Positions 24,897-34,077 are shown, counted from the first letter of the stretch. The stretch: 61,279 bases of DNA from Alphaproteobacteria bacterium (GCA_022841525.1 JALHRI010000001.1:3916-65194), one strand, 5' to 3'. Numbers and translations are program-made. Notes: generated by a model from the sequence alone, not told the origin.

Positions 24897-25586
24897 CCAC
24901 GGCCTGTGGCGCGAATAATCGTAGAGTACATAATCCAGACCGGTTTTTACGGCTTTCAGCGGCATGGTTTGCGCCGCGATAATACGGCCATCCTGCACTA
25001 AAAATACTTCCACCAGATAGGTTCCGCGCGGCATGTTGCCGGGAAAACTCAGACTGGCGCGAAACAAGGTTTCACCAAAATACTCAATCTTAGATGGCGT
25101 TTCGCTTAGCCACTGCTTGTCGCGTAGTTTTTGTAAAAACGCCTCGCGCATGCGCTCCTCGCCAGCATTGGCGTGCGCCAGTGGCGGCAGCGGGTAGGTC
25201 ATCTGCAAGCGCTGCTGCGAGGGTTGCGGTAAAATCTCATCAAGAGGCGCGGTGCTGGCGATGCGGTAATAAATCGGCACTTTTTTATAGCGCGTGCGTT
25301 CCACCTGCATCCACATGCCGGCGATTTTGTCTTTACGGCTAAGCGCCACATCCACTTTCGGGCCGGTAATCACCGCGATCATCTCGCCGGGGGCGTTGCG
25401 CGCACCGTAAAGTAGAAGTTCTGCGCCGCTGAACTGGGCGTGAATATCAATCCGGCGATGAGAAATATCGGCCACCATGGGCTTGGCGTAAAGGCGCAGC
25501 TCTTCCTCTAGCGTACTCGCGCTGACTGTTGCTGCACTTGCTGTTGCAACGAACGCGATCAGCCATGCGAGGGTTACTTTTTTCAT
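24819..25586 (-). CDS. TIGR02186-family protein (secreted domain with C-terminal membrane anchor)
   Basis: A 255-residue protein with an N-terminal signal peptide (MKKVTLAWLIAFVATASAA), a predicted beta-rich periplasmic domain (HRRIDIHAQFSGAELLLYGA is a good family match) and one C-terminal membrane helix ending in basic residues. This matches the alphaproteobacterial family TIGR02186, usually encoded beside a TauE/TSUP sulfite exporter as here: the exporter gene ends at the start of this one (both at 25586). The function is unknown; a partner role in anion export is inferred from this repeated pairing. It overlaps the convergent RDD gene by 78 bases. Confidence 0.8.
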   Translation of the reverse strand: MKKVTLAWLIAFVATASAATVSASTLEEELRLYAKPMVADISHRRIDIHAQFSGAELLLYGARNAPGEMIAVITGPKVDVALSRKDKIAGMWMQVERTRYKKVPIYYRIASTAPLDEILPQPSQQRLQMTYPLPPLAHANAGEERMREAFLQKLRDKQWLSETPSKIEYFGETLFRASLSFPGNMPRGTYLVEVFLVQDGRIIAAQTMPLKAVKTGLDYVLYDYSRHRPWLYGIFAALISLIGGWLGNRLMRRGR

Positions 25587-26488
25587 CAGCGCAAGATCTC
25601 AAGCATGAAGATATCCAGTGGCGTGACAAACAAGCCATAAGCCAGTCTGAGGGCGATGATCATGAGAAGCCCACCTAAAATAAATCGCAGCACGTGATGC
25701 GGTAGCTGGCTACTTAGGCGCACACCAAGCTGCGAGCCAATCACCGAGCCGATGACCAACAATGCCGCCAGCATCATATCCACCGTGTGGGTGGTGACGG
25801 CGTGCAGCAACGTCACAATGATCGTCGTGCCCATCATGTGATAGAGCGTGGTGCCCACGGTAAGATGGCGGGGCATATGCAGCAAATAGCTCAGCGCGGG
25901 GATGAGAATAAACCCACCGCCAATACCCATTAACGCCACCAAAAAACCCGTCAGCGCACCGATGAGAATGGGCAATAATACGCTATGGGTGACATCGGAT
26001 TTGGGAAAATGTCGCTTCAGCGGCAGTCTCTCTGCCCACTGGATCACCACATGTTCGGTCGCACTGTGGGGGTGATATTTGCTTCGCCAGCCCTCACGAA
26101 TCATCAGCCAGGCAACCAGTAGTAGAAACGAAACATACAGCAGGGTAATCATCACATCTGCCTGGCCGATGCGCTTGAGCGTCCAGAAAAAAGCGATGCC
26201 CGCGAGTGCGCCGATCAGGCCGCCAAACACCAGCACATTCCCCATGCGCATATCGACGTGCTGATTTTTACGGTGCGATAAAAACCCAGAAAACGAGGAG
26301 GCGATAATTTGATTGGCCGAAGTCGCCACCGCCACCGGTGCCGGTACGCCGTAAAAAATCAGCATGGGGGTGAGCAAAAATCCGCCGCCGATGCCGAATA
26401 ATCCTGCTAAAATGCCAGTGAGTCCTCCCAGCAGCACAATGATCGGCCAGTGCACCGAAAGCTCAGCAATGGGCAGATAGAGCATCAT
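25586..26488 (-). CDS. TSUP/TauE-SafE family anion permease
   Basis: A 300-residue membrane protein with eight predicted helices in two related halves. The repeated glycine-rich signatures GLFGIGGGFLLTPMLIFYG (first half) and ALMGIGGGFILIPALSYLL (second half) are diagnostic of TauE/SafE transporters. Family members export sulfite, sulfoacetate or related anions. It probably forms a two-gene transcript with the TIGR02186 protein downstream. The exact substrate cannot be read from the sequence. Confidence 0.87.
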   Translation of the reverse strand: MMLYLPIAELSVHWPIIVLLGGLTGILAGLFGIGGGFLLTPMLIFYGVPAPVAVATSANQIIASSFSGFLSHRKNQHVDMRMGNVLVFGGLIGALAGIAFFWTLKRIGQADVMITLLYVSFLLLVAWLMIREGWRSKYHPHSATEHVVIQWAERLPLKRHFPKSDVTHSVLLPILIGALTGFLVALMGIGGGFILIPALSYLLHMPRHLTVGTTLYHMMGTTIIVTLLHAVTTHTVDMMLAALLVIGSVIGSQLGVRLSSQLPHHVLRFILGGLLMIIALRLAYGLFVTPLDIFMLEILR

Positions 26489-26512
26489 ACGCGCGGGGCT
26501 TTCGCTAGCACG

Positions 26513-27097
26513 CTAGCGTACCAGATAGGGAGAGAAATACTGGCTCAGCCGCGTTTTTGCTTCGCTGTCAAATTGCTGCATCATGTCGGTGAGCATTTGA
26601 TGAAAAAAGCGCTCGCGTTCGACGACGGTGGCTTTTTCATTGATGCTGCGCGCGCGGATGACCGAGACATTGCCTTCGGCATCCGATACGGCGCGCTCAC
26701 CGCTATAAAGCCTTAAGGTGACGTTGATGCGCGCATCGTAGCGTTCGGCCTGGTCATCGGTGAAAAATCCGCGCATGCCTTCGGTTTTAGGCAGTTTCTT
26801 TTCGATCACCGAGGCATCATCGACCACAATTTCCAGAATGCCTTTACTGCCAGCAGCTCTCAGGCGTTGCTCGCTCCAGCGTTTGATGGCGGCAATCGGC
26901 GGGGTAGGGAATAAATGCTCCACATGCGGTGCTTGCAGGGGTGAGCGGTAATTCTCCACCACACGAATTTCACTGGCGTTTACGGCAATGGGGGGCGAGG
27001 AGGAAAAATCGATCAGCGGGAGTGCGGTAGGTGCCGGCGCTTGCTGGCATGCAGTCAGCAGTGCAGCAAGGCTCAGCAGCAATGAAAACCGTGGCAT
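26513..27097 (-). CDS. Putative lipoprotein of unknown function
   Basis: A 194-residue protein with an N-terminal hydrophobic stretch ending in a lipobox (LLSLAALLTACQQ), so it is probably exported and lipid-modified at Cys. The mature part has a mixed alpha/beta look and an acidic to neutral tail (MLTDMMQQFDSEAKTRLSQ). I do not recognise a family. ATG 27097 was chosen because GGAG sits 6 bases upstream, and this leaves the palindromic repeat at 27116-27186 outside the gene. It lies just upstream of tauE on the same strand, 24 bases away. Confidence 0.7.
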   Translation of the reverse strand: MPRFSLLLSLAALLTACQQAPAPTALPLIDFSSSPPIAVNASEIRVVENYRSPLQAPHVEHLFPTPPIAAIKRWSEQRLRAAGSKGILEIVVDDASVIEKKLPKTEGMRGFFTDDQAERYDARINVTLRLYSGERAVSDAEGNVSVIRARSINEKATVVERERFFHQMLTDMMQQFDSEAKTRLSQYFSPYLVR

Positions 27098-27115
27098 AGA
27101 TACTCCTATTAATAA

Positions 27116-27186
27116 TGTCATTCTGAGGCATCGCCGAAGAATCTCTCTGCGTATGGATGAGATCCTTCACTACGTTCAGGATGACA
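27116..27186. repeat. Palindromic intergenic repeat A
   Basis: TGTCATTCTGA (27116-27126) pairs with the complementary run at 27176-27186 with one wobble, and GAAGAATCTC (27136-27145) pairs with GAGATCCTTC (27159-27168), again with one wobble. The whole 71 bases can fold into one long hairpin. It fills the gap between the lipoprotein start and the tsaB stop. Similar TGTCAT...ATGACA elements occur at 48367 and 59025. Elements of this kind are dispersed in many proteobacterial genomes. Confidence 0.75.
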
Positions 27187-27203
27187 ACTACTATAGAACG
27201 ATC

Positions 27204-27878
27204 TCAAGCCGATGCAAGCCAGGGAAAAGGGGCGGGTGGTTTCGCATCCGGCGCTCTGATATAAAGCGGTGCCGTCTGGTGAATATCCACTTCGGGAAGT
27301 ACGTGGGCGCAGGCGCACAAATCCGCGGCACTCGGGTGCGCTAAGAAATGATGCACACCTTCGACATTGCCGGTGGTGTGCTCGGCACTTTCTTTCAGCG
27401 CATCCAAAGGCCGCAGGGTGATTTCCGATAGCGCACGTGGCAGTCCGTCTGACGCGCAAAAACGCTGGCTATAGGCTTCGCCTTTGCCCGCATGCATCCA
27501 GATTTCGCATGCCGAGTGGGCAGAACAATCCGCAAAAAAGCGCAGCGCGAAGGCCGCAAGCGTTGTCGTGCATTTTACGCGCACGCTTCGTGCCAGCGCG
27601 AAGCCCTGGGCGGCAACAAGGCTAATGCGAATGCCAGTAAAACTGCCGGGGCCATTGGTTGTGACGATGGTGTCTACGTCATGCATGCTAAGGCCCGCAT
27701 TGTTCAGCACATCACGAATGGTGGGTACCAGCAGCGCCGCATGGGTGCCCGCCGCCAGCGTGTGCTGAACGCTACCGCCCTTATAAAGCAGTGCGACTGA
27801 GCCTTGCTGGCAGCTCGTATCAAACGCCAGCACGGTTTCAGACTGTAGATTTTTCTGGTGATTTTCCATGCGCTGCAC
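27204..27878 (-). CDS. tsaB: tRNA threonylcarbamoyladenosine biosynthesis protein TsaB
   Basis: A protein of about 224 residues with the ASKHA-fold opening VLAFDTSCQQGSVALLYKG and the TsaB signature NGPGSFTGIRISLVAAQGFALA near residue 85. TsaB partners TsaD and TsaE in making the t6A modification at position 37 of ANN-decoding tRNAs. The start may be GTG 27878, with GAGGG 7 bases upstream, or ATG 27869. It is divergent from the pterin dehydratase at 27930. The partners are not in this window. Confidence 0.85.
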   Translation of the reverse strand: MQRMENHQKNLQSETVLAFDTSCQQGSVALLYKGGSVQHTLAAGTHAALLVPTIRDVLNNAGLSMHDVDTIVTTNGPGSFTGIRISLVAAQGFALARSVRVKCTTTLAAFALRFFADCSAHSACEIWMHAGKGEAYSQRFCASDGLPRALSEITLRPLDALKESAEHTTGNVEGVHHFLAHPSAADLCACAHVLPEVDIHQTAPLYIRAPDAKPPAPFPWLASA

Positions 27879-27929
27879 TATGACGCCCTCACGCAAAAAC
27901 GCAATGGTTTCAACTAGACGGAGGATCTG

Positions 27930-28250
27930 ATGCACGCACTTGCCACTGCTTCCTGCGCCCCTTGCCGTGGTGCAGAGGCGAAACTATCCGAAGCTGAGCT
28001 TACCTCAGCACTGGCGGATTTGCCTGCGTGGACGCGCGTAGGTGATGTGATTTCGCGCCAGTTTCGCTTCAAAAATTTCCTTGAAGCGCTCGCCTTCACC
28101 AACCGTTTGGGCGCACTGGCAGAGGCTGAAGGTCACCATCCGGATTTAACTCTCGGCTGGGGGTATGTGGGGGTAAGCTATACCACGCATGATGCCGGTG
28201 GGCTTAGCCGTAATGATCTGATCATGGCAGCGAAAACGGACGCGCTGTAG
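27930..28250 (+). CDS. phhB: 4a-hydroxytetrahydrobiopterin dehydratase (PCD/PhhB)
   Basis: A 106-residue protein, the normal size for pterin-4a-carbinolamine dehydratase. EGHHPDLTLGWGYVGVSYTT near residue 70 contains the His-His-Pro core and a later His-Asp, matching the family motif. It regenerates the pterin cofactor of aromatic amino acid hydroxylases. GGAGG lies before the ATG at 27930. No phenylalanine hydroxylase is encoded nearby; in bacteria without one, PCD homologues may have other roles. It lies immediately upstream of miaB. Confidence 0.87.
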   Translation: MHALATASCAPCRGAEAKLSEAELTSALADLPAWTRVGDVISRQFRFKNFLEALAFTNRLGALAEAEGHHPDLTLGWGYVGVSYTTHDAGGLSRNDLIMAAKTDAL

Positions 28251-28259
28251 TTCACGTTC

Positions 28260-29651
28260 ATGGCTAAAAAACTCTACATTAAAACCTACGGCTGCCAGAT
28301 GAATGCCTATGATTCTGACCGCATGGCCGATGTGCTGGCCGCTGGCGGTTACGAGCCGTGCAGTAATGTAGAAGACGCCGATATGGTGATTGTGAATACC
28401 TGCCATATCCGCGAGAAAGCCAGCGAAAAACTCTACTCTGATTTGGGGCGTCTGCGCTTAGAAAAAGACGCCAAAGCCCGTGCCGGCAGGCGCATGCTGA
28501 TTGGCGTGGCCGGCTGCGTTGCGCAGGCCGACGGCGAAGAAATCCTTGCTCGCGCACCGTATGTGGATGTGGTGGTGGGACCGCAAAGCTATCATCAGCT
28601 ACCAGAGCTTGTGGCGGATGTGATTGCCACGGCAAAACCGCAAATTGCGCTGGAGTTTGAAGAGCAGGCGAAGTTCGATTTACTGCCGGAATCCACGCTG
28701 CGTAGCGACATGGCCGCGTTCGTCTCGGTGCAGGAAGGCTGCGATAAATTCTGCACATTTTGTGTCGTGCCTTACACGCGTGGCGCCGAATATTCGCGCA
28801 GCGTCACCACCGTACTGGATGAAGTAAAGCGGCTTGCTGATCGCGGCGCAGTTGAAATTTCGCTACTTGGGCAAAACGTCAATGCCTATCATGGTATCGC
28901 ACCAGATGGCAGCGAGTGGGGGCTGGCGAAATTGATAGAAGCGGTGGCGAACATTCACGGCATCCAGCGCATTCGCTACACGACCTCGCACCCCATGGAT
29001 ATGCAGGATGATTTAATAGCCGCGCACGGCGAAATTGACGCGTTGATGCCGTTTTTACATCTGCCAATTCAGTCAGGGTCTGATGCGATATTGAAGGCCA
29101 TGAACCGCAAACATACGGCAAGCCATTATCTTAACATCGTCGAAAAACTTCGTAAGGTTCGCCCAGATATTGCCCTGTCGTCCGATTTTATTGTCGGCTT
29201 TCCCGGTGAAAGCGATGCGGATTTTGAGGCCACCCTGTCGCTTGTGGAAACGGTGGAATTTGCGCAGGCCTATTCGTTCAAATACAGCATTCGCCCCGGC
29301 ACACCGGCGGGAGACTACGCCGCGCAGATAGATGAGGCGGTGAAAGAAGAGCGCCTCGCGCGGCTGCAAGATGTGATCGGCACGCAGCAGCAGCGCTTCA
29401 ACCGCCGCATGGTCGGCACGGTGCAGCAGGTGCTGCTTGATAAAGAAGGCAAGCGCAAAGGCCAGTGCAAGGGGCGTTCGCCCTATATGCAATCGGTGTT
29501 TGTAGAAAATGCGGTGCATTACCGTAACAGCCTGGTTGACGTGAAGATAGTGGCTGCCTACGCTAACTCGTTGCTCGGCGAAATTGTATCAGCCGACACG
29601 CAAGGGGAGAACGCAGCACATGGCCAAGCCCGACAAAAAATCCACGCGTGA
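28260..29651 (+). CDS. miaB: tRNA-2-methylthio-N6-dimethylallyladenosine synthase
   Basis: A 463-residue radical-SAM methylthiotransferase. YIKTYGCQMNAYDSDRM and VNTCHIREKASEKLY carry the N-terminal cluster Cys residues, VAGCVAQADG the third; CDKFCTFCVVPYTRG is the radical-SAM CxxxCxxC motif, and a TRAM domain closes the protein. It adds the methylthio group to i6A37 in tRNAs reading UNN codons. Its last 32 bases overlap the start of phoH, suggesting one transcript through to lnt. Confidence 0.95.
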   Translation: MAKKLYIKTYGCQMNAYDSDRMADVLAAGGYEPCSNVEDADMVIVNTCHIREKASEKLYSDLGRLRLEKDAKARAGRRMLIGVAGCVAQADGEEILARAPYVDVVVGPQSYHQLPELVADVIATAKPQIALEFEEQAKFDLLPESTLRSDMAAFVSVQEGCDKFCTFCVVPYTRGAEYSRSVTTVLDEVKRLADRGAVEISLLGQNVNAYHGIAPDGSEWGLAKLIEAVANIHGIQRIRYTTSHPMDMQDDLIAAHGEIDALMPFLHLPIQSGSDAILKAMNRKHTASHYLNIVEKLRKVRPDIALSSDFIVGFPGESDADFEATLSLVETVEFAQAYSFKYSIRPGTPAGDYAAQIDEAVKEERLARLQDVIGTQQQRFNRRMVGTVQQVLLDKEGKRKGQCKGRSPYMQSVFVENAVHYRNSLVDVKIVAAYANSLLGEIVSADTQGENAAHGQARQKIHA

Positions 29652-30663
29652 TACGCAGTCCGTCAATATCTTCTTCGAAAAAAATAGCTACTTACCTGCG
29701 CTTTATGGCGACGGCGACGCGCATCTGGATCGCATTGAGCAGATGCTGAATGTGTCGCTCGTCTCGCGCGGCAACATGATTACCATCACCGGTCTCAAGC
29801 GCGATATTCAGGCCTCGGAGCTGATTTTACAGAAACTCTACAGCAAGCTCGAAGATGGTCACGATATTACGATGGCCGATGTCGATGCCGCCATCCGCAT
29901 GATTCCGCCGGTGCCGGAAGGCAAAAAGGTCAAACATATTGTCGGTGAGACTGAGGCCGAGTCGGATGTTTACATCCGCACCATGAAAAAAACCATCGTA
30001 CCCTACACCCATGTGCAGGCCAATTACATGCGTGGCTTGTATGATAATGACTTGCTGTTCGCGCTGGGGCCTGCGGGTACGGGGAAAACCTACATCGCGG
30101 TGGCGATGGCGGTGTACCAGTTCATGAACAAAAAAGTGGAGCGGATTATTCTCTCGCGGCCGGCGGTGGAAGCGGGCGAGAAAATCGGCTTTCTACCGGG
30201 CGATATTAAAGACAAAATCGATCCGTACATGCGCCCGCTCTATGACGCGCTGTTTGACATGATGCCCGCCGAACGCGCGCAGGAAGCCATTGATAGCGGC
30301 GAGATTGAGCTGGCACCGCTCGCCTTCATGCGTGGCCGCACGTTTTCGAATGCCTTCGTGATTTTAGATGAGGCGCAAAACACCACGCGCACGCAGATGA
30401 AAATGTTTCTAACCCGCATGGGTGAGGGCGCGCGTATGGTCATTACCGGCGATTTATCGCAGATTGATTTGCCGAAAGATATTAAATCGGGACTCAGCGA
30501 CTGCATCCCGAAGATTGAGCATATCCCAGGCATTGACGTGGTACGTTTTTCCGATGGCGATGTGGTGCGTCACCCGCTGGCGGCGAAAATCATCCACGCC
30601 TATGATGATTGGGAAGCCAAGAAAAAACAATATGCCGAAGACCGCGAAGCCGGTGCAGAGTAA
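29620..30663 (+). CDS. PhoH-like NTPase
   Basis: A 347-residue PhoH family protein. An N-terminal KH-like region (LVSRGNMITITGLK) precedes the P-loop FALGPAGTGKTYIAVAMA and the Walker B AFVILDEAQNTT, with TGDLSQIDLP afterwards. Family members are ATPases linked to RNA metabolism, and conserved linkage with ybeY in bacteria fits a ribosome/RNA quality role. ATG 29620 was chosen over 29584 because CAAGGGGAGA lies 9 bases before it. It overlaps miaB and ybeY by 32 bases each. Confidence 0.9.
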   Translation: MAKPDKKSTRDTQSVNIFFEKNSYLPALYGDGDAHLDRIEQMLNVSLVSRGNMITITGLKRDIQASELILQKLYSKLEDGHDITMADVDAAIRMIPPVPEGKKVKHIVGETEAESDVYIRTMKKTIVPYTHVQANYMRGLYDNDLLFALGPAGTGKTYIAVAMAVYQFMNKKVERIILSRPAVEAGEKIGFLPGDIKDKIDPYMRPLYDALFDMMPAERAQEAIDSGEIELAPLAFMRGRTFSNAFVILDEAQNTTRTQMKMFLTRMGEGARMVITGDLSQIDLPKDIKSGLSDCIPKIEHIPGIDVVRFSDGDVVRHPLAAKIIHAYDDWEAKKKQYAEDREAGAE

Positions 30664-31126
30664 CAGAGCATCTACGGCCAACACGCTTCACGTTCTGCGC
30701 GACGACGCGCGCTTTCACGGGCAGGTGGCGGGTATTCGGCGCGCCGCCCACGTGGCGCTCGCCAGCCAGCGACTGCGCGGCGTTTCTTTAAGTATCTTAC
30801 TGGCTGACGATACGACGCTTCAATCGCTGAGCCACGATTTTCGTGGTAAAAATAAACCAACCAACGTGCTTTCGTTTCCAAGCGGAGAGGCCATCATGCG
30901 CGGTGCCTATTTGGGCGATATTGCGCTGAGTTTCGATACCATCACTCACGAAGCAGATGCGCAGCATAAGCCGCTTCACCATCACCTCGCGCATCTGGTG
31001 ATACACGGCGTGCTGCATTTGCTGGGCTATGACCATGAAACGCGCCGCGACGCCAACGTGATGGAAACACTGGAAATCCAGCTTTTAGCAAAGCTTGGTA
31101 TTGCCAACCCTTACATTGCGCGCTAG
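30632..31126 (+). CDS. ybeY: Endoribonuclease YbeY
   Basis: A 164-residue metal-dependent RNase with the signature HLVIHGVLHLLGYDHE near residue 130 (H-x3-H-x5-H zinc ligands) and the upstream NKPTNVLSFPS segment. It takes part in 16S rRNA 3' maturation and 70S ribosome quality control. The open frame extends to 30422, but the ATG at 30632 gives normal family length; GTG 30653 is an alternative. It lies between phoH and corC, the usual order. Confidence 0.9.
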   Translation: MPKTAKPVQSNRASTANTLHVLRDDARFHGQVAGIRRAAHVALASQRLRGVSLSILLADDTTLQSLSHDFRGKNKPTNVLSFPSGEAIMRGAYLGDIALSFDTITHEADAQHKPLHHHLAHLVIHGVLHLLGYDHETRRDANVMETLEIQLLAKLGIANPYIAR

Positions 31127-31135
31127 CTTTAGATC

Positions 31136-32023
31136 ATGAGTGGCGAGAGGGAATCAAATCTGTCTGCTTACGAAAGGCCGTCTCGGCTTTCAACGGCTGT
31201 AAAGTGGGTGCGCAGTCGTATGCAAAGCAAGGGCGAAAGCTCGCTTAAAGAAGTGCTCGAAGACGTGCTCGACGAGCAGGCGACCGAAGCGCTGGCGATT
31301 TCGGCGGAAGAAAAAAATCTACTCAAAAATATCATTCACTTTGGCGAACTGACGGTGAGCGATGTCAAAGTCCCACGCACTGAGATTTTGGGCATTGATC
31401 TATCGTGCAGCATGGAAGAACTCTACCGGCACGTGGCCACCATCGCCCATACGCGCATTCCCGTATTTGACGGCTCGCTCGATCACATCGAGGGCTTTTT
31501 GCATGTCAAAGATTTGATTTTGCACCTTACGCGCCGTGAGACGGTTGATATTCGCAGCGTCATGCGCACCATTCTTTTTGTACCGCCTTCGATGCGCATT
31601 GTGGATCTGCTCCTCAAAATGCGGGTTTCCGGCTGCCACATTGCCATTGTCGTCGATGAATATGGCGGCACCGACGGCATGGTGACGATGGAAGATTTGA
31701 TCGAAGAATTGGTCGGTGAAATTCAGGACGAGCACGACGAAGACGACCGCACCTTGATTGAGTGGCGCGGCGATCATGTGCTGGAGGCGGATGCGAAAGT
31801 CAGCATCGAAGAGATTGAGCGCGCGCTTTCGGATCGCCTGACGGAGGGTGATATTCAAGACATCCCATTTGATACGCTGGGCGGGCTGGTGTTCGAGCAT
31901 TTAGGCCGTGTTCCCGTGCGCGGCGAAGTGGTGATGGTGAAACATTTCAAGCTCGAAATTTTAGTGGCCGACCCACGGCGTATTCACCGCATCCGCATCA
32001 CGCGGATGCCGCACGCAGCGTAA
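31136..32023 (+). CDS. corC: CorC/HlyC-type CBS-domain protein
   Basis: A 295-residue protein with two CBS motifs (VKVPRTEILGIDLSCSMEE and IAIVVDEYGGTDGMVTMEDL) and a C-terminal transporter-associated (CorC_HlyC) domain. It lacks the N-terminal DUF21 membrane region, as in the soluble CorC group. CorC proteins are linked to magnesium/cobalt efflux. The gene follows ybeY by 9 bases and precedes lnt by one base, the conserved alphaproteobacterial arrangement. Confidence 0.9.
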   Translation: MSGERESNLSAYERPSRLSTAVKWVRSRMQSKGESSLKEVLEDVLDEQATEALAISAEEKNLLKNIIHFGELTVSDVKVPRTEILGIDLSCSMEELYRHVATIAHTRIPVFDGSLDHIEGFLHVKDLILHLTRRETVDIRSVMRTILFVPPSMRIVDLLLKMRVSGCHIAIVVDEYGGTDGMVTMEDLIEELVGEIQDEHDEDDRTLIEWRGDHVLEADAKVSIEEIERALSDRLTEGDIQDIPFDTLGGLVFEHLGRVPVRGEVVMVKHFKLEILVADPRRIHRIRITRMPHAA

Positions 32024-32024
32024 C

Positions 32025-33515
32025 ATGGAGCGGGCACGCCATATGCTACGCTTTCGTGGCGTGCAGTTTGCTTTCGGGGCGCTGCTGGCACTTGGTTTTG
32101 CACCCTATCACTACCTGCCCGCCACCATAATTTCCCTGCTGGTGTTCTACCACGCGCAAGCCAGCGCGCCGACATTTCGTGCGGCACTTGTTGCGGCGTT
32201 TTGGTACGGCTACGGATTTTCCATCGCCGCACATTACTGGATTGCCTATTCCCTGCTGGTCGATGCGGCGCAATTTGGCTGGCTGGTGCCGTTTTGTGTA
32301 CTTGGTCTTTCCGCCGCGATGGCGATGTGGTGGGTAGCGCTGGCGCTGGTATATACGCTGCTCAAGCCCCTTGGAAAACGCGCGCATGCTCTCTCGTTTG
32401 TGGTGGTGGTGGTGGTCATCGAATACGGTAAATCGTTTGGCATGTTTGGATTTCCGTGGAATCTTCTGGGCTACACGCTGACTGACATGTTGCCCATCGC
32501 GCAGCTGGCGAGCATTGGCGGCATCTATCTGCTGAGTGCGCTGCTCGCGATGATCGTGGTCGCGCTCTATCATCTGCGCAGTATGAAGATCTACGCCGCA
32601 GCGGTAGCACTGATAGTGATCGCGGCGTATGTCTGGGGATCCTCGCTGCTGGGCAGTGTGACGTACACATCTACGCATCTGCGCATGGTGCAGCCGAATA
32701 TTCCTCAGGCACTGAAATTCGATGCGGCTGCTGCGTCTGAAACGGTGGCGAAGTTGATGGAGCTTTCCAGTAAGCCGGTAGAAAAAGGGCAGATGCCGCA
32801 AATCGTCATCTGGCCGGAAAGTGCGCTGCCTTACAGTGTCCAGAATTTAGGCGAACTCACACCGCTACAGCGTAATATCAGCGGCGCGCCGCAGCTGATG
32901 AGTGGTATCGTCCGCCGTGATGATGAGGGGCGTATCTACAATAGCATGGCGTGGATTACTGATGATGCCCCTCAATTTTTTGATAAGGTGCATCTGGTGC
33001 CGTTTGGTGAGTTTGTGCCGTTTCAGTCCATTCTTCCCTTAAGCAAAATCACCCATGGCCGCACCGATTTTTCACGCGGCAAGGGGTTTCATGCGCTGAA
33101 AGCGGGGGGGATCACATTCCAGCCGCTCATTTGTTATGAGGCAATTTTTCCTCAGCATGCTGCCGGCCAAACGGCGCGCGCGGATGCGCTGCTGAATCTC
33201 ACCAATGATGGTTGGTTTGGCACCAGTGCTGGGCCGCATCAGCATTTCGCGATGGCACGCATGCGCGCGGTGGAGCAGGGATTGCCGCTGCTGCGCGTGG
33301 CTAATTCCGGCATTTCTGCGCTGATTTCACCCAGAGGTGAGTTGCTCGCATCGCTCCCGTTATCGCACGCAGGGTATTTAGATGTGCGCTTGCCGCACGT
33401 CCTGCCGCCAAGCATGTACAGCCGCTATGCACCTTACTGGTTGTATGGTTATTTATTTCTCGCGCTGTGCTTAATATTTCAGGCATTGCGCAAGCGAAAA
33501 GTTAACGTAGGTTAA
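32025..33515 (+). CDS. lnt: Apolipoprotein N-acyltransferase
   Basis: A 496-residue protein with six or more N-terminal membrane helices and a periplasmic nitrilase-like domain. The catalytic triad is visible: Glu in VIWPESALPYS, Lys in FFDKVHLVPFGEF, Cys in FQPLICYEAIFP. It transfers the third acyl chain to the N-terminal Cys of lipoproteins at the inner membrane. ATG 32025 lies one base after the corC stop; ATG 32043 is an alternative that trims six residues. Confidence 0.92.
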   Translation: MERARHMLRFRGVQFAFGALLALGFAPYHYLPATIISLLVFYHAQASAPTFRAALVAAFWYGYGFSIAAHYWIAYSLLVDAAQFGWLVPFCVLGLSAAMAMWWVALALVYTLLKPLGKRAHALSFVVVVVVIEYGKSFGMFGFPWNLLGYTLTDMLPIAQLASIGGIYLLSALLAMIVVALYHLRSMKIYAAAVALIVIAAYVWGSSLLGSVTYTSTHLRMVQPNIPQALKFDAAAASETVAKLMELSSKPVEKGQMPQIVIWPESALPYSVQNLGELTPLQRNISGAPQLMSGIVRRDDEGRIYNSMAWITDDAPQFFDKVHLVPFGEFVPFQSILPLSKITHGRTDFSRGKGFHALKAGGITFQPLICYEAIFPQHAAGQTARADALLNLTNDGWFGTSAGPHQHFAMARMRAVEQGLPLLRVANSGISALISPRGELLASLPLSHAGYLDVRLPHVLPPSMYSRYAPYWLYGYLFLALCLIFQALRKRKVNVG

Positions 33516-33557
33516 AATGTGATTGCGCGAGTGAGCGCGCTGAGGTACAACCCGCCT

Positions 33558-34007
33558 ATGGGAAAAGCAAAACTGATCGAAGCAGGCGAAGCCGTATCGC
33601 ATCCGGTGGATGTGCATGTGGGTAAGCGCTTGCGCCAGAAGCGTACTATCATGGGTATGAGTCAGGAAGCGCTGGGTAAGGCCATTGGCGTGACGTTTCA
33701 GCAAATCCAAAAATATGAGCGCGGCATTAACCGTATGGGAGCCAGCAGGCTTTATCATTTTGCGCGCTTACTGAGTGTGCCGGTTTCCTACTTCTTTGAT
33801 GGCTATGGCGATGCCGAATATGCTCCGGCGGAAGTGTACGGTCTGGCCGAACCTGAGATGCAGGCCTTCGAGCACGAGCATGTCTCCAGCCGCGAGACGA
33901 TGGATATTATGCGCGCCTATTACCGCATTAAAAATCCAGCGGTGCGCAAGCGTATCGCCGATTTGGTCAAGGCGGTTGCGGATGAGCATGCGGACACCGC
34001 GTCCTAA
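33558..34007 (+). CDS. XRE-family transcriptional regulator
   Basis: A 149-residue protein with a helix-turn-helix: VGKRLRQKRTIMGMSQEALG followed by AIGVTFQQIQKYERGINR (residues about 23-60), then a linker and a helical C-terminus. This protein is commonly found between lnt and metK in alphaproteobacteria. The target is unknown; it could control metK downstream, where a leader is seen. ATG 33558 is preferred since the helix-turn-helix starts soon after; the frame from 33519 would add 13 residues. Confidence 0.85.
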   Translation: MGKAKLIEAGEAVSHPVDVHVGKRLRQKRTIMGMSQEALGKAIGVTFQQIQKYERGINRMGASRLYHFARLLSVPVSYFFDGYGDAEYAPAEVYGLAEPEMQAFEHEHVSSRETMDIMRAYYRIKNPAVRKRIADLVKAVADEHADTAS

Positions 34008-34077
34008 TATGTGACGCAAGTGTTGGGGTATCATCAAGGAGTTCGGCATTTTGGGTAGTCTGTTGAAGCGGTAATAC

